Source: Streptomyces wuyuanensis (GTDB lineage Bacteria; Actinomycetota; Actinomycetes; Streptomycetales; Streptomycetaceae). From it: a stretch of DNA of 64,000 nt. Location: contig NZ_FNHI01000016.1 of NCBI RefSeq assembly GCF_900103455.1, positions 124,001-188,000 on the forward strand, read 5' to 3'. Shown here one piece after another: positions 36,753 through 44,364 of this stretch (the stretch's first letter is position 1; each line of letters begins with the position of its first letter). A model generated the notes under the pieces. It ran no database searches and was not told the DNA's origin. It worked only from the letters and a program-made list of their open reading frames with translations. The position numbers and the translations under genes are program-made.

Positions 36753-39397
36753 CGCCGATCCTGTCGGAGCTCTTCTTCCACCGTCTGGGTCCCCTGCTCG
36801 TAGTCGGCCCAGGCGTCGGCCACCTCTTCGGGGGTGTCCTCTTCCCGCACGGCCACCGTTTCCGCCGGGCGGCGTGGCCCCAGGAGCTGTTCGGCCATGT
36901 GCGTCTGCGGGACCCGCTCGGGGAGGGCCGGACGCGTGTCGGATGCCGGCCGTACGGAGCGGGCGGGCCGCCTCGCGGCCTCCTGCGGCCGCTCGGCCGA
37001 CGGCCGTTCGTGCGAGGCCCGGTCGCGCGATGCCGGGTCGTGCGAGGTCTGCCTGTGCGGATCCTGCTCGTGCGAGGTCTGCCTGTGCGGATCCTGCTCG
37101 TGCGACGGTCCGTTCGACCGCTCGTGCGCCCGGCGCACCGGCAGCCCGGCCCCCGTGTGCAGAACCTCCTCGGGCCTGTCGTCGCCCGGGCGGCGCGGCA
37201 CGGGGACGGCAGCCTCCACGGAGGCGGTCGCCGCGCGCTCGGTCTCAGGGCGCGCCCGCTCCGTTCGCGCGGTGTCCGGGCGCACCGGCTCCTCCCGAGG
37301 GGAATCGGCCCGAGAGGACTCGCCCCGGGCGGACTCGGGCCGCCCCTCGTCCCGGGAGGACTCCACGCGGGAGGACTCCACACGGGCGGACTCGCCGCGG
37401 GCGGACTCCGCGCGGTCCGGCTGTACCCGCGGCCCGCCCTCCGTCTCGCCCCTGGTCGGTACGAGGTGTTCCTTGGGAAGGATCACCACGGCCGACGTCC
37501 CGCCGTACACCGACCTGCGCAGAACGACCGTGGCTCCGAGCCCGTCGGCGAGGTGGCCGACGACGAAGAGTCCCAGCCGGTGGGCGTTCTCCGCCAGCAC
37601 GGCGTACGGGGGCGCCGAGTGCAGGCGGCCGTTCATCTCCTCGTAGGTCGCGGCAGCCACCCGCGGTCCGCGGTCCTCGATCTCGACCGACAGCCCGTCG
37701 GCGACGAGTTCGGCCCGGATGACGACCTTCGACCTCGGCGGGGAGAACCGCGTCGCGTTGTCCAGCAGCTCGGCCAGGAGGTGGCTGACCTGGCTGATCA
37801 CGGGAGCCTCGACGCTGATCTCGTCCAGCGCCTGCCGCTCGATACGCCGGAAGTCCTCGACCTCCGCGGCCGCCTCGCGCAACAGGTCGGCGATGCGCAT
37901 GGGCTCGGTGTGGGGGTCGGGAATCTCGCCGCCCGCAAGGATGAGCAGGTTCTCGATCTGCCGGCGCATGCCCACCGTCAGCTGGTCCGCCCGCATCAGC
38001 TCGGCGAGGAGCGCTTCGTCGTGCCCGAAGGTGTCCTGGAGGTCCTCGGTGAGGCTCAGCTGGCGGCTGACCAGGTTCCCCGTGCGGGAGGCGATACCCG
38101 CGGCGAACATCCCGAAGCCCTGCCGCTCTGCCGCGAGTTGTCTGTGGCCGCCCACGGACACGGCTACCACCCGGGCGAACGCGTCGCTGATGCGCCCGAC
38201 TTCGTCCTGCTCGCCGCGGACGGCGGGCAGTGCGTCGGAGTCGACGGGACGACCGCTCTGCAGCCGGTCCACGACGTCCGGCAGTGTCCTCTCCGCGATG
38301 GTCACGGTCCGGTCGTGCAGGCGGCTCAGCCGGCGCAGCACGGACCGTGTGGTGAGGGCGACGACGGCCGCCACGGCCAGCAGCGCGGCGGCGCTTCCCG
38401 CGATCAGCCAGGCGACCTCCGTCTCGAGGTCGGTGGCCCGGGCGTCGGCACGCGCCAGCAGGGCCCGGGAGCGGTCGGCGTTCAGAGTGCTGAGCTGCGG
38501 CCCCCACTGCTCCTGCGCGGCCCGCCAGCCGCTGACGTCCCGGGGCAGTTTCACCCCGTCGTCGGTGATCGACTGCTCGGCCAGGACCGCGCTCTCGATG
38601 CGCATCTTGGTCTGCCACGCCCCCGAGCGGACCATCTGCGCGTAGAGGTCGTTCTGGGCGTCGGGCAGGTACGGCACGATCCATGTGTCATACAGGTACC
38701 GCTGGGCCCCGACGGCGTTGACGAAGTCGGCGAATCTGGAGGTGGTCAGCGTCCTCGAAGGTCCGGCCTGCGCGAGGATCATGTCCTCCTGGGCCACCAT
38801 CTCCGACGCCGCGAACATGGCGGTGACCACGCGGGTGTCCTCGCTGAGCCCGCCGTCCTCCATGTGGCTCAGCTCGTCCTGGTAGAAGCGGATCATCTGG
38901 CCGATCACACCGCTGTAGTACACGAGTGTGCTGTCGGCGCTTCCGCTGCCGCTGTCGGTGCGCTCGCGGTAGGCGTCCAGGTCGTCCAGGCCCTGCGCGA
39001 CCTCCAGAAGACGACGGTCCGCCACCTCGGACACCGCGCTTCCCGGCGCCCACGACCGGCGGAACCCCGTCGCGGCCTGGTCGGTGGCCGCTCGCCGTTC
39101 CCGCATGACGTCCTCGGGAACCGCGGTGCCGGCCCAGCGCGCGGCGGTCAGAGTCCGCTCGGACTGCATCGCGACCATGAGCCGGTACAGGGGTACGCCC
39201 AGCCGTTCACCGGACTCCACATCGGCGCGCAGGTGACCCGACTGCTCCAGCAACCGGTTGGCGGCCAGCGCCGATTGGACGCCCAGGGCCACGATGGGAA
39301 CGACCGCGAGCCAGATGAGCAGCGTACGCAGGCGCACTGTGCGCCGCCGACGCTTCGCCGACGGGCTTCGCGACCCGATGGGTTGTATCGGTGACAT
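36749..39397 (-). CDS. cvnA: conservon sensor histidine-kinase-like protein (CvnA)
   Basis: An 882-residue membrane protein, first gene of the operon. First membrane helix about 25-45 (LLIWLAVVPIVALGVQSALA), an extracytoplasmic nitrate/nitrite-sensing-type (NIT) domain about 50-330 (VPLYRLMVAMQSERTLTAARWAG), second helix about 333-355, a HAMP-like segment, and an HATPase domain (ELLDNATRFSPP as N box, VEIEDRGPRV, LGLFVVGHLADGLGA). No typical phospho-accepting His box is seen, as in other CvnA proteins. The last 250 residues are disordered and Arg/Glu/Ser-rich, with tandem 10-residue repeats. Transduces an unknown signal to CvnB-D. Confidence 0.9.
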   Translation of the reverse strand: MSPIQPIGSRSPSAKRRRRTVRLRTLLIWLAVVPIVALGVQSALAANRLLEQSGHLRADVESGERLGVPLYRLMVAMQSERTLTAARWAGTAVPEDVMRERRAATDQAATGFRRSWAPGSAVSEVADRRLLEVAQGLDDLDAYRERTDSGSGSADSTLVYYSGVIGQMIRFYQDELSHMEDGGLSEDTRVVTAMFAASEMVAQEDMILAQAGPSRTLTTSRFADFVNAVGAQRYLYDTWIVPYLPDAQNDLYAQMVRSGAWQTKMRIESAVLAEQSITDDGVKLPRDVSGWRAAQEQWGPQLSTLNADRSRALLARADARATDLETEVAWLIAGSAAALLAVAAVVALTTRSVLRRLSRLHDRTVTIAERTLPDVVDRLQSGRPVDSDALPAVRGEQDEVGRISDAFARVVAVSVGGHRQLAAERQGFGMFAAGIASRTGNLVSRQLSLTEDLQDTFGHDEALLAELMRADQLTVGMRRQIENLLILAGGEIPDPHTEPMRIADLLREAAAEVEDFRRIERQALDEISVEAPVISQVSHLLAELLDNATRFSPPRSKVVIRAELVADGLSVEIEDRGPRVAAATYEEMNGRLHSAPPYAVLAENAHRLGLFVVGHLADGLGATVVLRRSVYGGTSAVVILPKEHLVPTRGETEGGPRVQPDRAESARGESARVESSRVESSRDEGRPESARGESSRADSPREEPVRPDTARTERARPETERAATASVEAAVPVPRRPGDDRPEEVLHTGAGLPVRRAHERSNGPSHEQDPHRQTSHEQDPHRQTSHDPASRDRASHERPSAERPQEAARRPARSVRPASDTRPALPERVPQTHMAEQLLGPRRPAETVAVREEDTPEEVADAWADYEQGTQTVEEELRQDRR
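37041..37100. repeat. 30-bp perfect tandem duplication in cvnA tail
   Basis: Two identical 30-bp units (37041-37070, 37071-37100) encode SHEQDPHRQT twice on the minus strand. Shorter imperfect repeats (VESSR and similar) occur nearby at 37300-37400. The reading frame is preserved. Confidence 0.85.
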
Positions 39398-39707
39398 CAG
39401 TCCTCTGGAACGGGGGACAGCGTGACGGACCGTCGCCCGGGTCGGGGCGCTCCCCCGGGAACGGGGAAAGCACCCTTCCGGCCCAGGTCGGGACCAGGAT
39501 GAGGAGGCCGATCATAACCAGCCACACCCAGAAAAAAGAGAGGTTGCGTCAGAAATCAGTTCGATGTTAATAGGCCGGTCGAGGTGCCGGAAGATCGGGT
39601 TCCGGGGTGTGGGATCGGCCGGGCAGCCCACCCCGTGCGCCCACCCGCACCCCGAACGCCGGCCGCCGACCGTCGCGCGGCCGCCAATCACTCGCGGCTT
39701 CCGACCG
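39398..39707. other. divergent upstream region of conservon and amidohydrolase genes
   Basis: About 310 bp with no gene. The centre (39520-39575) is markedly AT-rich for this genome and probably holds the conservon promoter; no firm -35/-10 pair could be assigned. Confidence 0.4.
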
Positions 39708-39713
39708 TAAGAT
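39708..39713 (+). promoter_or_regulatory. -10 element before amidohydrolase gene
   Basis: TAAGAT lies eight bases before the ATG at 39722, suggesting a transcript with almost no leader. No clear -35 is seen. Confidence 0.35.
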
Positions 39714-39721
39714 CATCCTCC

Positions 39722-40501
39722 ATGTCCTCCTTCCGCCTCCTCCCGGGCGCCGGCGACTCCCCCGTCGTGCTGCACGTCCCGCACTCCTCGCGTGAGATCC
39801 CGGAGTGGGTGCGCCACGGCATCGAACTGGACGACGCCGCGCTGGAGCTCGAACTCGACCACGTCACCGACGCCCACACGGCCGCCATCGCCGCCGCGGG
39901 GGCGGACGCGGCGGCGCTCAGGCCGTGGCGGTTCGTCAACGGGCTCTCCCGGTTGGTGATCGACCCCGAGCGGTTCCCCGACGAGCGCGAGGAGATGCTC
40001 TCCGTGGGGATGGGCGCGGTCTACACGAGGACAACGCACCGCGAACGGCTCCGCCCCGCGGACACGGACCCGCGGCCGCTCGTCGAGCGCTACTTCCACC
40101 CGTACGCACGGGCCATGACCGCCGCCGTGGCCGACCGTCTCGAAGCCGTCGGCCGGGCGGTCGTCATCGACGTCCACTCGTACCCCACCGAGCCGCTCCC
40201 CTACGAACTGCACGGCGACGGCCCCCGGCCACCGATCTGCCTGGGCACGGACGCCTTCCACACCCCGGCCGGGCTCCTCGCCGCCGCGGAGCGGGCGTTC
40301 GCGGACTTCGGGGGCACCGGCCTCGACAGCCCCTTCGCGGGCACGTACGTACCCCTCGACTTCCACGGCAGGGACCCCCGCGTCAGCGCCCTGATGATCG
40401 AGATCCGCCGCGACCTCTACATGACGGAACCCGGTGGCCCGGCGGGCCCGGGTGTGGAACGGCTGGGCGCGGCGCTGGCAGAGCTGATCGGTTCCGTCTG
40501 A
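39722..40501 (+). CDS. N-formylglutamate amidohydrolase family protein
   Basis: A 259-residue protein of the N-formylglutamate amidohydrolase family, which cleaves N-formyl-L-glutamate to formate and glutamate at the end of histidine degradation. SPVVLHVPHSSREIPEW is the first conserved motif, with the metal-binding His; LELDHVTDAHT follows; VIDVHSYPTEPLPYE supplies a second metal ligand; and MIEIRRDLYM near the end is the conserved C-terminal motif. No hut genes lie nearby, so a different N-acyl amino acid substrate is possible. Confidence 0.82.
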   Translation: MSSFRLLPGAGDSPVVLHVPHSSREIPEWVRHGIELDDAALELELDHVTDAHTAAIAAAGADAAALRPWRFVNGLSRLVIDPERFPDEREEMLSVGMGAVYTRTTHRERLRPADTDPRPLVERYFHPYARAMTAAVADRLEAVGRAVVIDVHSYPTEPLPYELHGDGPRPPICLGTDAFHTPAGLLAAAERAFADFGGTGLDSPFAGTYVPLDFHGRDPRVSALMIEIRRDLYMTEPGGPAGPGVERLGAALAELIGSV

Positions 40502-40890
40502 CCACGGGGTGGCCGGGTCGCGACGCCTCCGTCACGCCAACGCCACCTCTCGCTCAAGACCCCCAAGCTCCCGCGGCTTTGCCTGCGCCTCCGACGGGGC
40601 AGTCCGCGGCGTGGTTCGTCACCTCAGGGCTGCATTGACGGCTTCGAGCGTGCTTCGCCCCCGACAGGCAGTCACGGTTGTCCCAGCGCACCGAGCACCA
40701 CGATCGGCACACGGGCGTGCGATCTCGTGCTTCACTGAAGCGGCCCCACGCCCCACCTCGTTGGCGGCGGCTCCGCCCCGTCGGCGGTCCGGCGCCGGTC
40801 GGCACGCAGCTCCGGCAACGCCCGGTCCGGCCTCGACGGGCGTCGCAGGGGCAGTGAGTACCCCGCCATCTGGACACCAAGTAAGGACTC
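40502..40890. other. intergenic stretch without a convincing gene
   Basis: About 390 bp with less regular codon character than its surroundings on both strands. No intact gene, inverted repeat or known mobile-element end was recognised. It could be a decayed gene. Confidence 0.4.
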
Positions 40891-41580
40891 ATGGCCGCCG
40901 TATCGCAGAAGATCGTGATCCCTCTCGCGTCGCTACTGGCCATCACCTCCGCTGCTGCCGCAACGTACGCGTTCGGGCTGCCTCCGTTCGAGCGGCGTGG
41001 CGACATCAGCGCGAGCGACGTCTGTGCATCCCTGGGCAGCTCTCCCACGGTGGTTCCGGCTCTGAAGGGTTCGCTCCCGACCGAACCCGACTACAGGTTC
41101 GACGACAGGCGCAGCGGCGGGGACATCACCTCGCAGAGCTCCGACTACACCGCCGACTGTCTCGTCTGGGGCGAGGAGAGTCTGCTGCTCAGCGCCAGAA
41201 CCGAGATGATGCTCACCGCGACCGGCACGAGCACGCAAGCGGACCCCTCCGAGGTCCGCAGCTGGTCGACCGCGGCCGTCGACGTCCCCGAGTCCCGTCT
41301 CACGAGCTTCGACGCAGGCACCAAAGGCGTGACCGCGGCTCGCAAAGCGGCCGTCCTGGTGCCCTGCGCATCGCCCGGACACATTCCGGGCGGAACGTAC
41401 AGCCTCAGCGTCGTTGTCGACGTGAGGGGACACGGGGAGGATTCGGATGAGAGCGGGTCGCGCCAGGACTTGATCGATCTGGTTGTCAGCGCGGCACGGT
41501 TCTCCCACGCGAAGGCGAAGTGCGACCTTCCGTCCGAGCTGCCTGGCGGCGAGGACATGCGCAGGCCGGCCTCCGGGTGA
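40891..41580 (+). CDS. secreted or membrane-anchored hypothetical protein
   Basis: A 229-residue protein with an N-terminal hydrophobic segment (IVIPLASLLAITSAAAATYAFG, about 8-29) that may be a signal anchor or an uncleaved signal. The rest is a soluble domain with four Cys (SDVCASLG, TADCLVWG, LVPCASPG, KAKCDLPS), suited to two disulfides outside the cell. The pattern resembles secreted Streptomyces proteins of unknown function. Codon use is somewhat less biased than in its neighbours. Confidence 0.7.
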   Translation: MAAVSQKIVIPLASLLAITSAAAATYAFGLPPFERRGDISASDVCASLGSSPTVVPALKGSLPTEPDYRFDDRRSGGDITSQSSDYTADCLVWGEESLLLSARTEMMLTATGTSTQADPSEVRSWSTAAVDVPESRLTSFDAGTKGVTAARKAAVLVPCASPGHIPGGTYSLSVVVDVRGHGEDSDESGSRQDLIDLVVSAARFSHAKAKCDLPSELPGGEDMRRPASG

Positions 41581-41593
41581 GGGGCGTCCCGTA

Positions 41594-41611
41594 CACCCGT
41601 ACATACGGGTG
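41594..41611. promoter_or_regulatory. perfect 18-bp palindrome
   Basis: CACCCGTA-CA-TACGGGTG, 14 bases after the stop of the preceding gene. It could be a short terminator stem or a protein-binding site for the downstream SMI1 gene. Confidence 0.45.
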
Positions 41612-41764
41612 TTGCTGCTGGGCGGGCGGCGGGAGTGGAGGAAGCCGTCGGCCGAACGCCTCGACGTCCCGCAGGACCCGGCACGGCGTCGGTCAGCGGC
41701 GGCCTCGTCCACCGGCGCCCGCGCAGGAGCAACGATGTCAGTGGCTGCCTGTATCACTGGGACC

Positions 41765-42325
41765 ATGAACACCGAACAGGCCGACCCCGCCGACCTCGCC
41801 TCGATACGAGAGGCCTTCGGCGTCGATGACGGCGGCGGGTCCGCGCTGGGCCGGGCAGCTGTGCGCGCCTTCGAGGCGGAGCACGGCGTCGTCCTGCCGG
41901 AGCCGTACCGGACCTTCGTCGCCGAGGTCACCGACGGTTCGCCCGCCGGGCCGCCGCACTACGGTCTCGTCGGGCTCGCCGAACTCCCCGACGACTGGGG
42001 TGACGGCCGGCCCGTGCGAGACCTCGCGCGGCCCTTTCCCCTCACGTCCGCCTGGCTTTGGGAGGACGACCCGCGCCCGGGGGAGGACATCGAACCGATC
42101 CTGGAGCAGGTCTTCGACCACGGGTCGATCGTGCTCGGTACCGACGGCTGCGGGATGTACTGGCACCTCGTCGTCACCGGACCGCACCGCGGCCACATCT
42201 GGCTCGTCACCGGTGAAGGCGCGACGCCGTTCGGCGCGGAGTTCGGTTTCACCACGGGCAAGCCGGGTTTCGCCGGGTGGGTCGAGCACTGGGCCGCGGA
42301 CAAGGACTGGTTCGACGCCGAATGA
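41765..42325 (+). CDS. SMI1/KNR4 family protein
   Basis: A 186-residue protein of the SMI1/KNR4 (SUKH) fold: FEAEHGVVLPEPYRTFVAEV is the hallmark N-terminal motif, and GTDGCGMYWHLVVTGPHRGHIW is the central strand region. SUKH proteins are often immunity proteins for polymorphic toxins, but no toxin gene adjoins this one. It may also have a housekeeping binding role. Confidence 0.8.
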   Translation: MNTEQADPADLASIREAFGVDDGGGSALGRAAVRAFEAEHGVVLPEPYRTFVAEVTDGSPAGPPHYGLVGLAELPDDWGDGRPVRDLARPFPLTSAWLWEDDPRPGEDIEPILEQVFDHGSIVLGTDGCGMYWHLVVTGPHRGHIWLVTGEGATPFGAEFGFTTGKPGFAGWVEHWAADKDWFDAE

Positions 42326-42362
42326 CGGCGGCGGCGCGGGGATCGGACCGGGCGGGCGGAGC

Positions 42363-42389
42363 CCCGGGCACCGACGAGCGGTGCCCGGG
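42363..42389. terminator. bidirectional terminator hairpin
   Basis: A perfect 11-bp inverted repeat, CCCGGGCACCG-ACGAG-CGGTGCCCGGG, between the convergent SMI1 and AhpD-like genes. Confidence 0.7.
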
Positions 42390-42450
42390 AGTGTGCCGGC
42401 AGGGATGATGCCGCCGGACGACACCCGCCGTACCGGCCGGACGCAGCCGG

Positions 42451-42924
42451 CTATGCGAACTGGCCCGGCTGGTAGTCGCCCGCGGGCTGCTGGACCATGA
42501 CGTTCCCGCGGTTGAAGGCGTTGATGAGGGAGATGACGCACACGAGCGCGGCGAGCTGCTCCTCGTCGTAGTGCTTGGCGGCGTTGGCCCAGGCCTCGTC
42601 CGTGACGCCGCCGGCCGCGTCGGCGATACGGGTTCCCTGTTCCGTCAGTTCCAGGGCGGCGCGTTCGGCGTCGGTGAACACCGTGGCCTCCCGCCAGGCC
42701 GCGACGAGGTTCAGGCGCGTCGAGGTCTCCCCGGCGTGTGCGGCGTCCTTGGTGTGCATGTCGGTGCAGAATCCGCAGCCGTTGATCTGGCTGGCGCGGA
42801 GCTTCACCAGTTCCTGGGTCGAGGCCGGCAGCGTGGACTCCGCAAGCACCTTGCCCGCGGCGACGATGTGCTTCCCGAACTTGGCTGCGACCGGGCTGCC
42901 GAAGAGGTTCAACCGAGCTTCCAT
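42451..42924 (-). CDS. carboxymuconolactone decarboxylase / AhpD-like protein
   Basis: A 157-residue protein with the AhpD core: LVKLRASQINGCGFCTDMHTKDA (about 40-62), which holds the CXXC redox pair and the His relay. Proteins with this motif are usually peroxide-reducing thiol enzymes despite the CMD name. ATG at 42924. It is divergent from a LysR regulator about 455 bp away, which may control it. Confidence 0.88.
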   Translation of the reverse strand: MEARLNLFGSPVAAKFGKHIVAAGKVLAESTLPASTQELVKLRASQINGCGFCTDMHTKDAAHAGETSTRLNLVAAWREATVFTDAERAALELTEQGTRIADAAGGVTDEAWANAAKHYDEEQLAALVCVISLINAFNRGNVMVQQPAGDYQPGQFA

Positions 42925-43357
42925 GGTGCACTCCTGTGTCGTTCTCGGCGTCGTTGGTGGTTACACCCCTTGGACGGGGCAGCTCGGCCGGGTGTGACGT
43001 GGCCGGGTGTGACGCGCGTCTCCCTGTCGCGGCGCCCTCCGGTCGCGGTGGCCACCATCGCCCTCCGCCGGGCGCGGTGCACCACCGTCGCCCCCAGCGG
43101 CCCCAGGACGAGCGCTGTGGTCCCATGGGGAAACCCGTGAAGGCCCCTGGAGCGATCGGCGGTTGACAGCGAAGGTGCGCGATCGCCCCGTACGGGCTCG
43201 GCACTGCCGGTGGGCCGTCACACCGGTCGGCACCCGTCCGTCGCGTCGCCCTGTGGTTCCGGACCCTGCGAAGCGCCGGACGGGTTGCCGCCTCGGGCCC
43301 TACCCTGATCATCCGGGATGCCGGAGACAACGGTCAATCCCATGGATTCCTCGCCGG
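42925..43357. other. divergent region between AhpD-like and LysR genes
   Basis: About 430 bp with no gene. A short direct repeat (GGCCGGGTGTGACG, twice near 42988-43018) lies toward the AhpD-like gene. No promoter could be assigned firmly. Confidence 0.4.
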
Positions 43358-43377
43358 CCCCAAGCTGTAGCTTGGGG
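43358..43377. promoter_or_regulatory. palindrome over the LysR ribosome site
   Basis: A perfect inverted repeat, CCCCAAGCT-GT-AGCTTGGGG, ends two bases before the GTG start of the LysR gene and covers its only ribosome-site candidate (GGGG). It could be a LysR-type operator or an RNA hairpin that blocks translation. Confidence 0.6.
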
Positions 43378-43379
43378 CT

Positions 43380-44324
43380 GTGACTTTGGACGACCTGCGC
43401 GTCTTCGTGGCCGTGTGCCGGGCGGGCAGTCTCAGTGCCGTCGCCAGGGATCTGGGCTGCACGCAGTCGGCGGTGAGTCAGCATGTGAAGCGGCTGGAGC
43501 GGGAGACCGCCGTCAGCCTTCTGGAGCGCCATCCGCGCGGGGTGGCGCCCACGCTTGCCGGGCGCCTTCTGTGCGAAGCCGCGGCCGACAGCATCGCCGG
43601 GCTCGATCTGACGCTGCGGCGCCTCGGTGACCTGGTGCACGGCGAGAGCGGTTCGGTGCGCGTCACCACGGGCGCGACGAGCGTTCGGCACTTCATGTCC
43701 GAGGCGGTCGTCGCGTTCCGGCGCCAATACCCCAAGGTGAGCCTGGAGTTCCAGACGGAGAACTCCAGCCGCAGCTGCTTCGACGCCCTCGTCACCAGCG
43801 ACCTGGACCTGGCATGGATCACCATCGGCGGCCCGGTGCGCGGCATCGAGCAGCGCCCCGTCGTCGAGTTGCCCTGGGTGCTGGCCGTGCGCGACGACGA
43901 CCCCCTGGCGGGCCGGTCGCACGTGGACGTGACGGAACTCGGCGCCATCCGCCTCGTCCGCCTCCCCCGGAACTCCACGTCGGGAAACCGACTCGACGCC
44001 GCCCTCGCCGAGTTGGGCATCCGGATCAGTTCCGACACCAGCGTCGCGGACTGGGACACCGCCCTGCTGCTGGTGGAACTCGGCCTCGGTCACGCCCTCG
44101 TACCCGCCCTGCCCGGCTGGCAGGTGCCGGGCGACGACGGCCACCTCCGCCTCGTCCCCGTCTCCGCACTGCCCCCACTGCCGGTCGGCTGGGCCGTGCG
44201 CCGATGGGACGCCCTGCCTCCCCTCGCCCGTGTCTTCGCCGACACGGTCGCGTACCACTGCGGGGAGCGACTCACGAACCGTGGCACGCGTCCGCTGCCG
44301 CCAAGCCTTCCGCCACCCGCATAA
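43380..44324 (+). CDS. LysR family transcriptional regulator
   Basis: A 314-residue regulator. N-terminal helix-turn-helix: LDDLRVFVAVCRAGSLSAVA then LGCTQSAVSQHVKRLERETA. The effector-binding domain runs from about residue 90 (VRVTTGATSVRHFMSEAVVAF). GTG at 43380. The likely target is the divergent AhpD-like gene or itself, through the palindrome directly before its start. Confidence 0.9.
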   Translation: MTLDDLRVFVAVCRAGSLSAVARDLGCTQSAVSQHVKRLERETAVSLLERHPRGVAPTLAGRLLCEAAADSIAGLDLTLRRLGDLVHGESGSVRVTTGATSVRHFMSEAVVAFRRQYPKVSLEFQTENSSRSCFDALVTSDLDLAWITIGGPVRGIEQRPVVELPWVLAVRDDDPLAGRSHVDVTELGAIRLVRLPRNSTSGNRLDAALAELGIRISSDTSVADWDTALLLVELGLGHALVPALPGWQVPGDDGHLRLVPVSALPPLPVGWAVRRWDALPPLARVFADTVAYHCGERLTNRGTRPLPPSLPPPA

Positions 44325-44351
44325 TCGATCGCGCGAACGAATCACTCCGGA

Positions 44352-44364
44352 CACAATCGGCAGA
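44352..44364 (+). promoter_or_regulatory. -10 element before repeat-protein gene
   Basis: CACAAT (44352-44357) lies six bases before the ATG at 44364, the spacing expected for leaderless transcription. The -35 is not clear. Confidence 0.3.

Noticed and set aside
37041..37100. CRISPR-like repeat
   Set aside because: The two 30-bp units are directly adjacent with no spacers and lie inside a coding region.
40554..40890. Remnant of a transposase on the minus strand
   Set aside because: The product is irregular and has no catalytic motif; no terminal inverted repeats or target duplications were seen.
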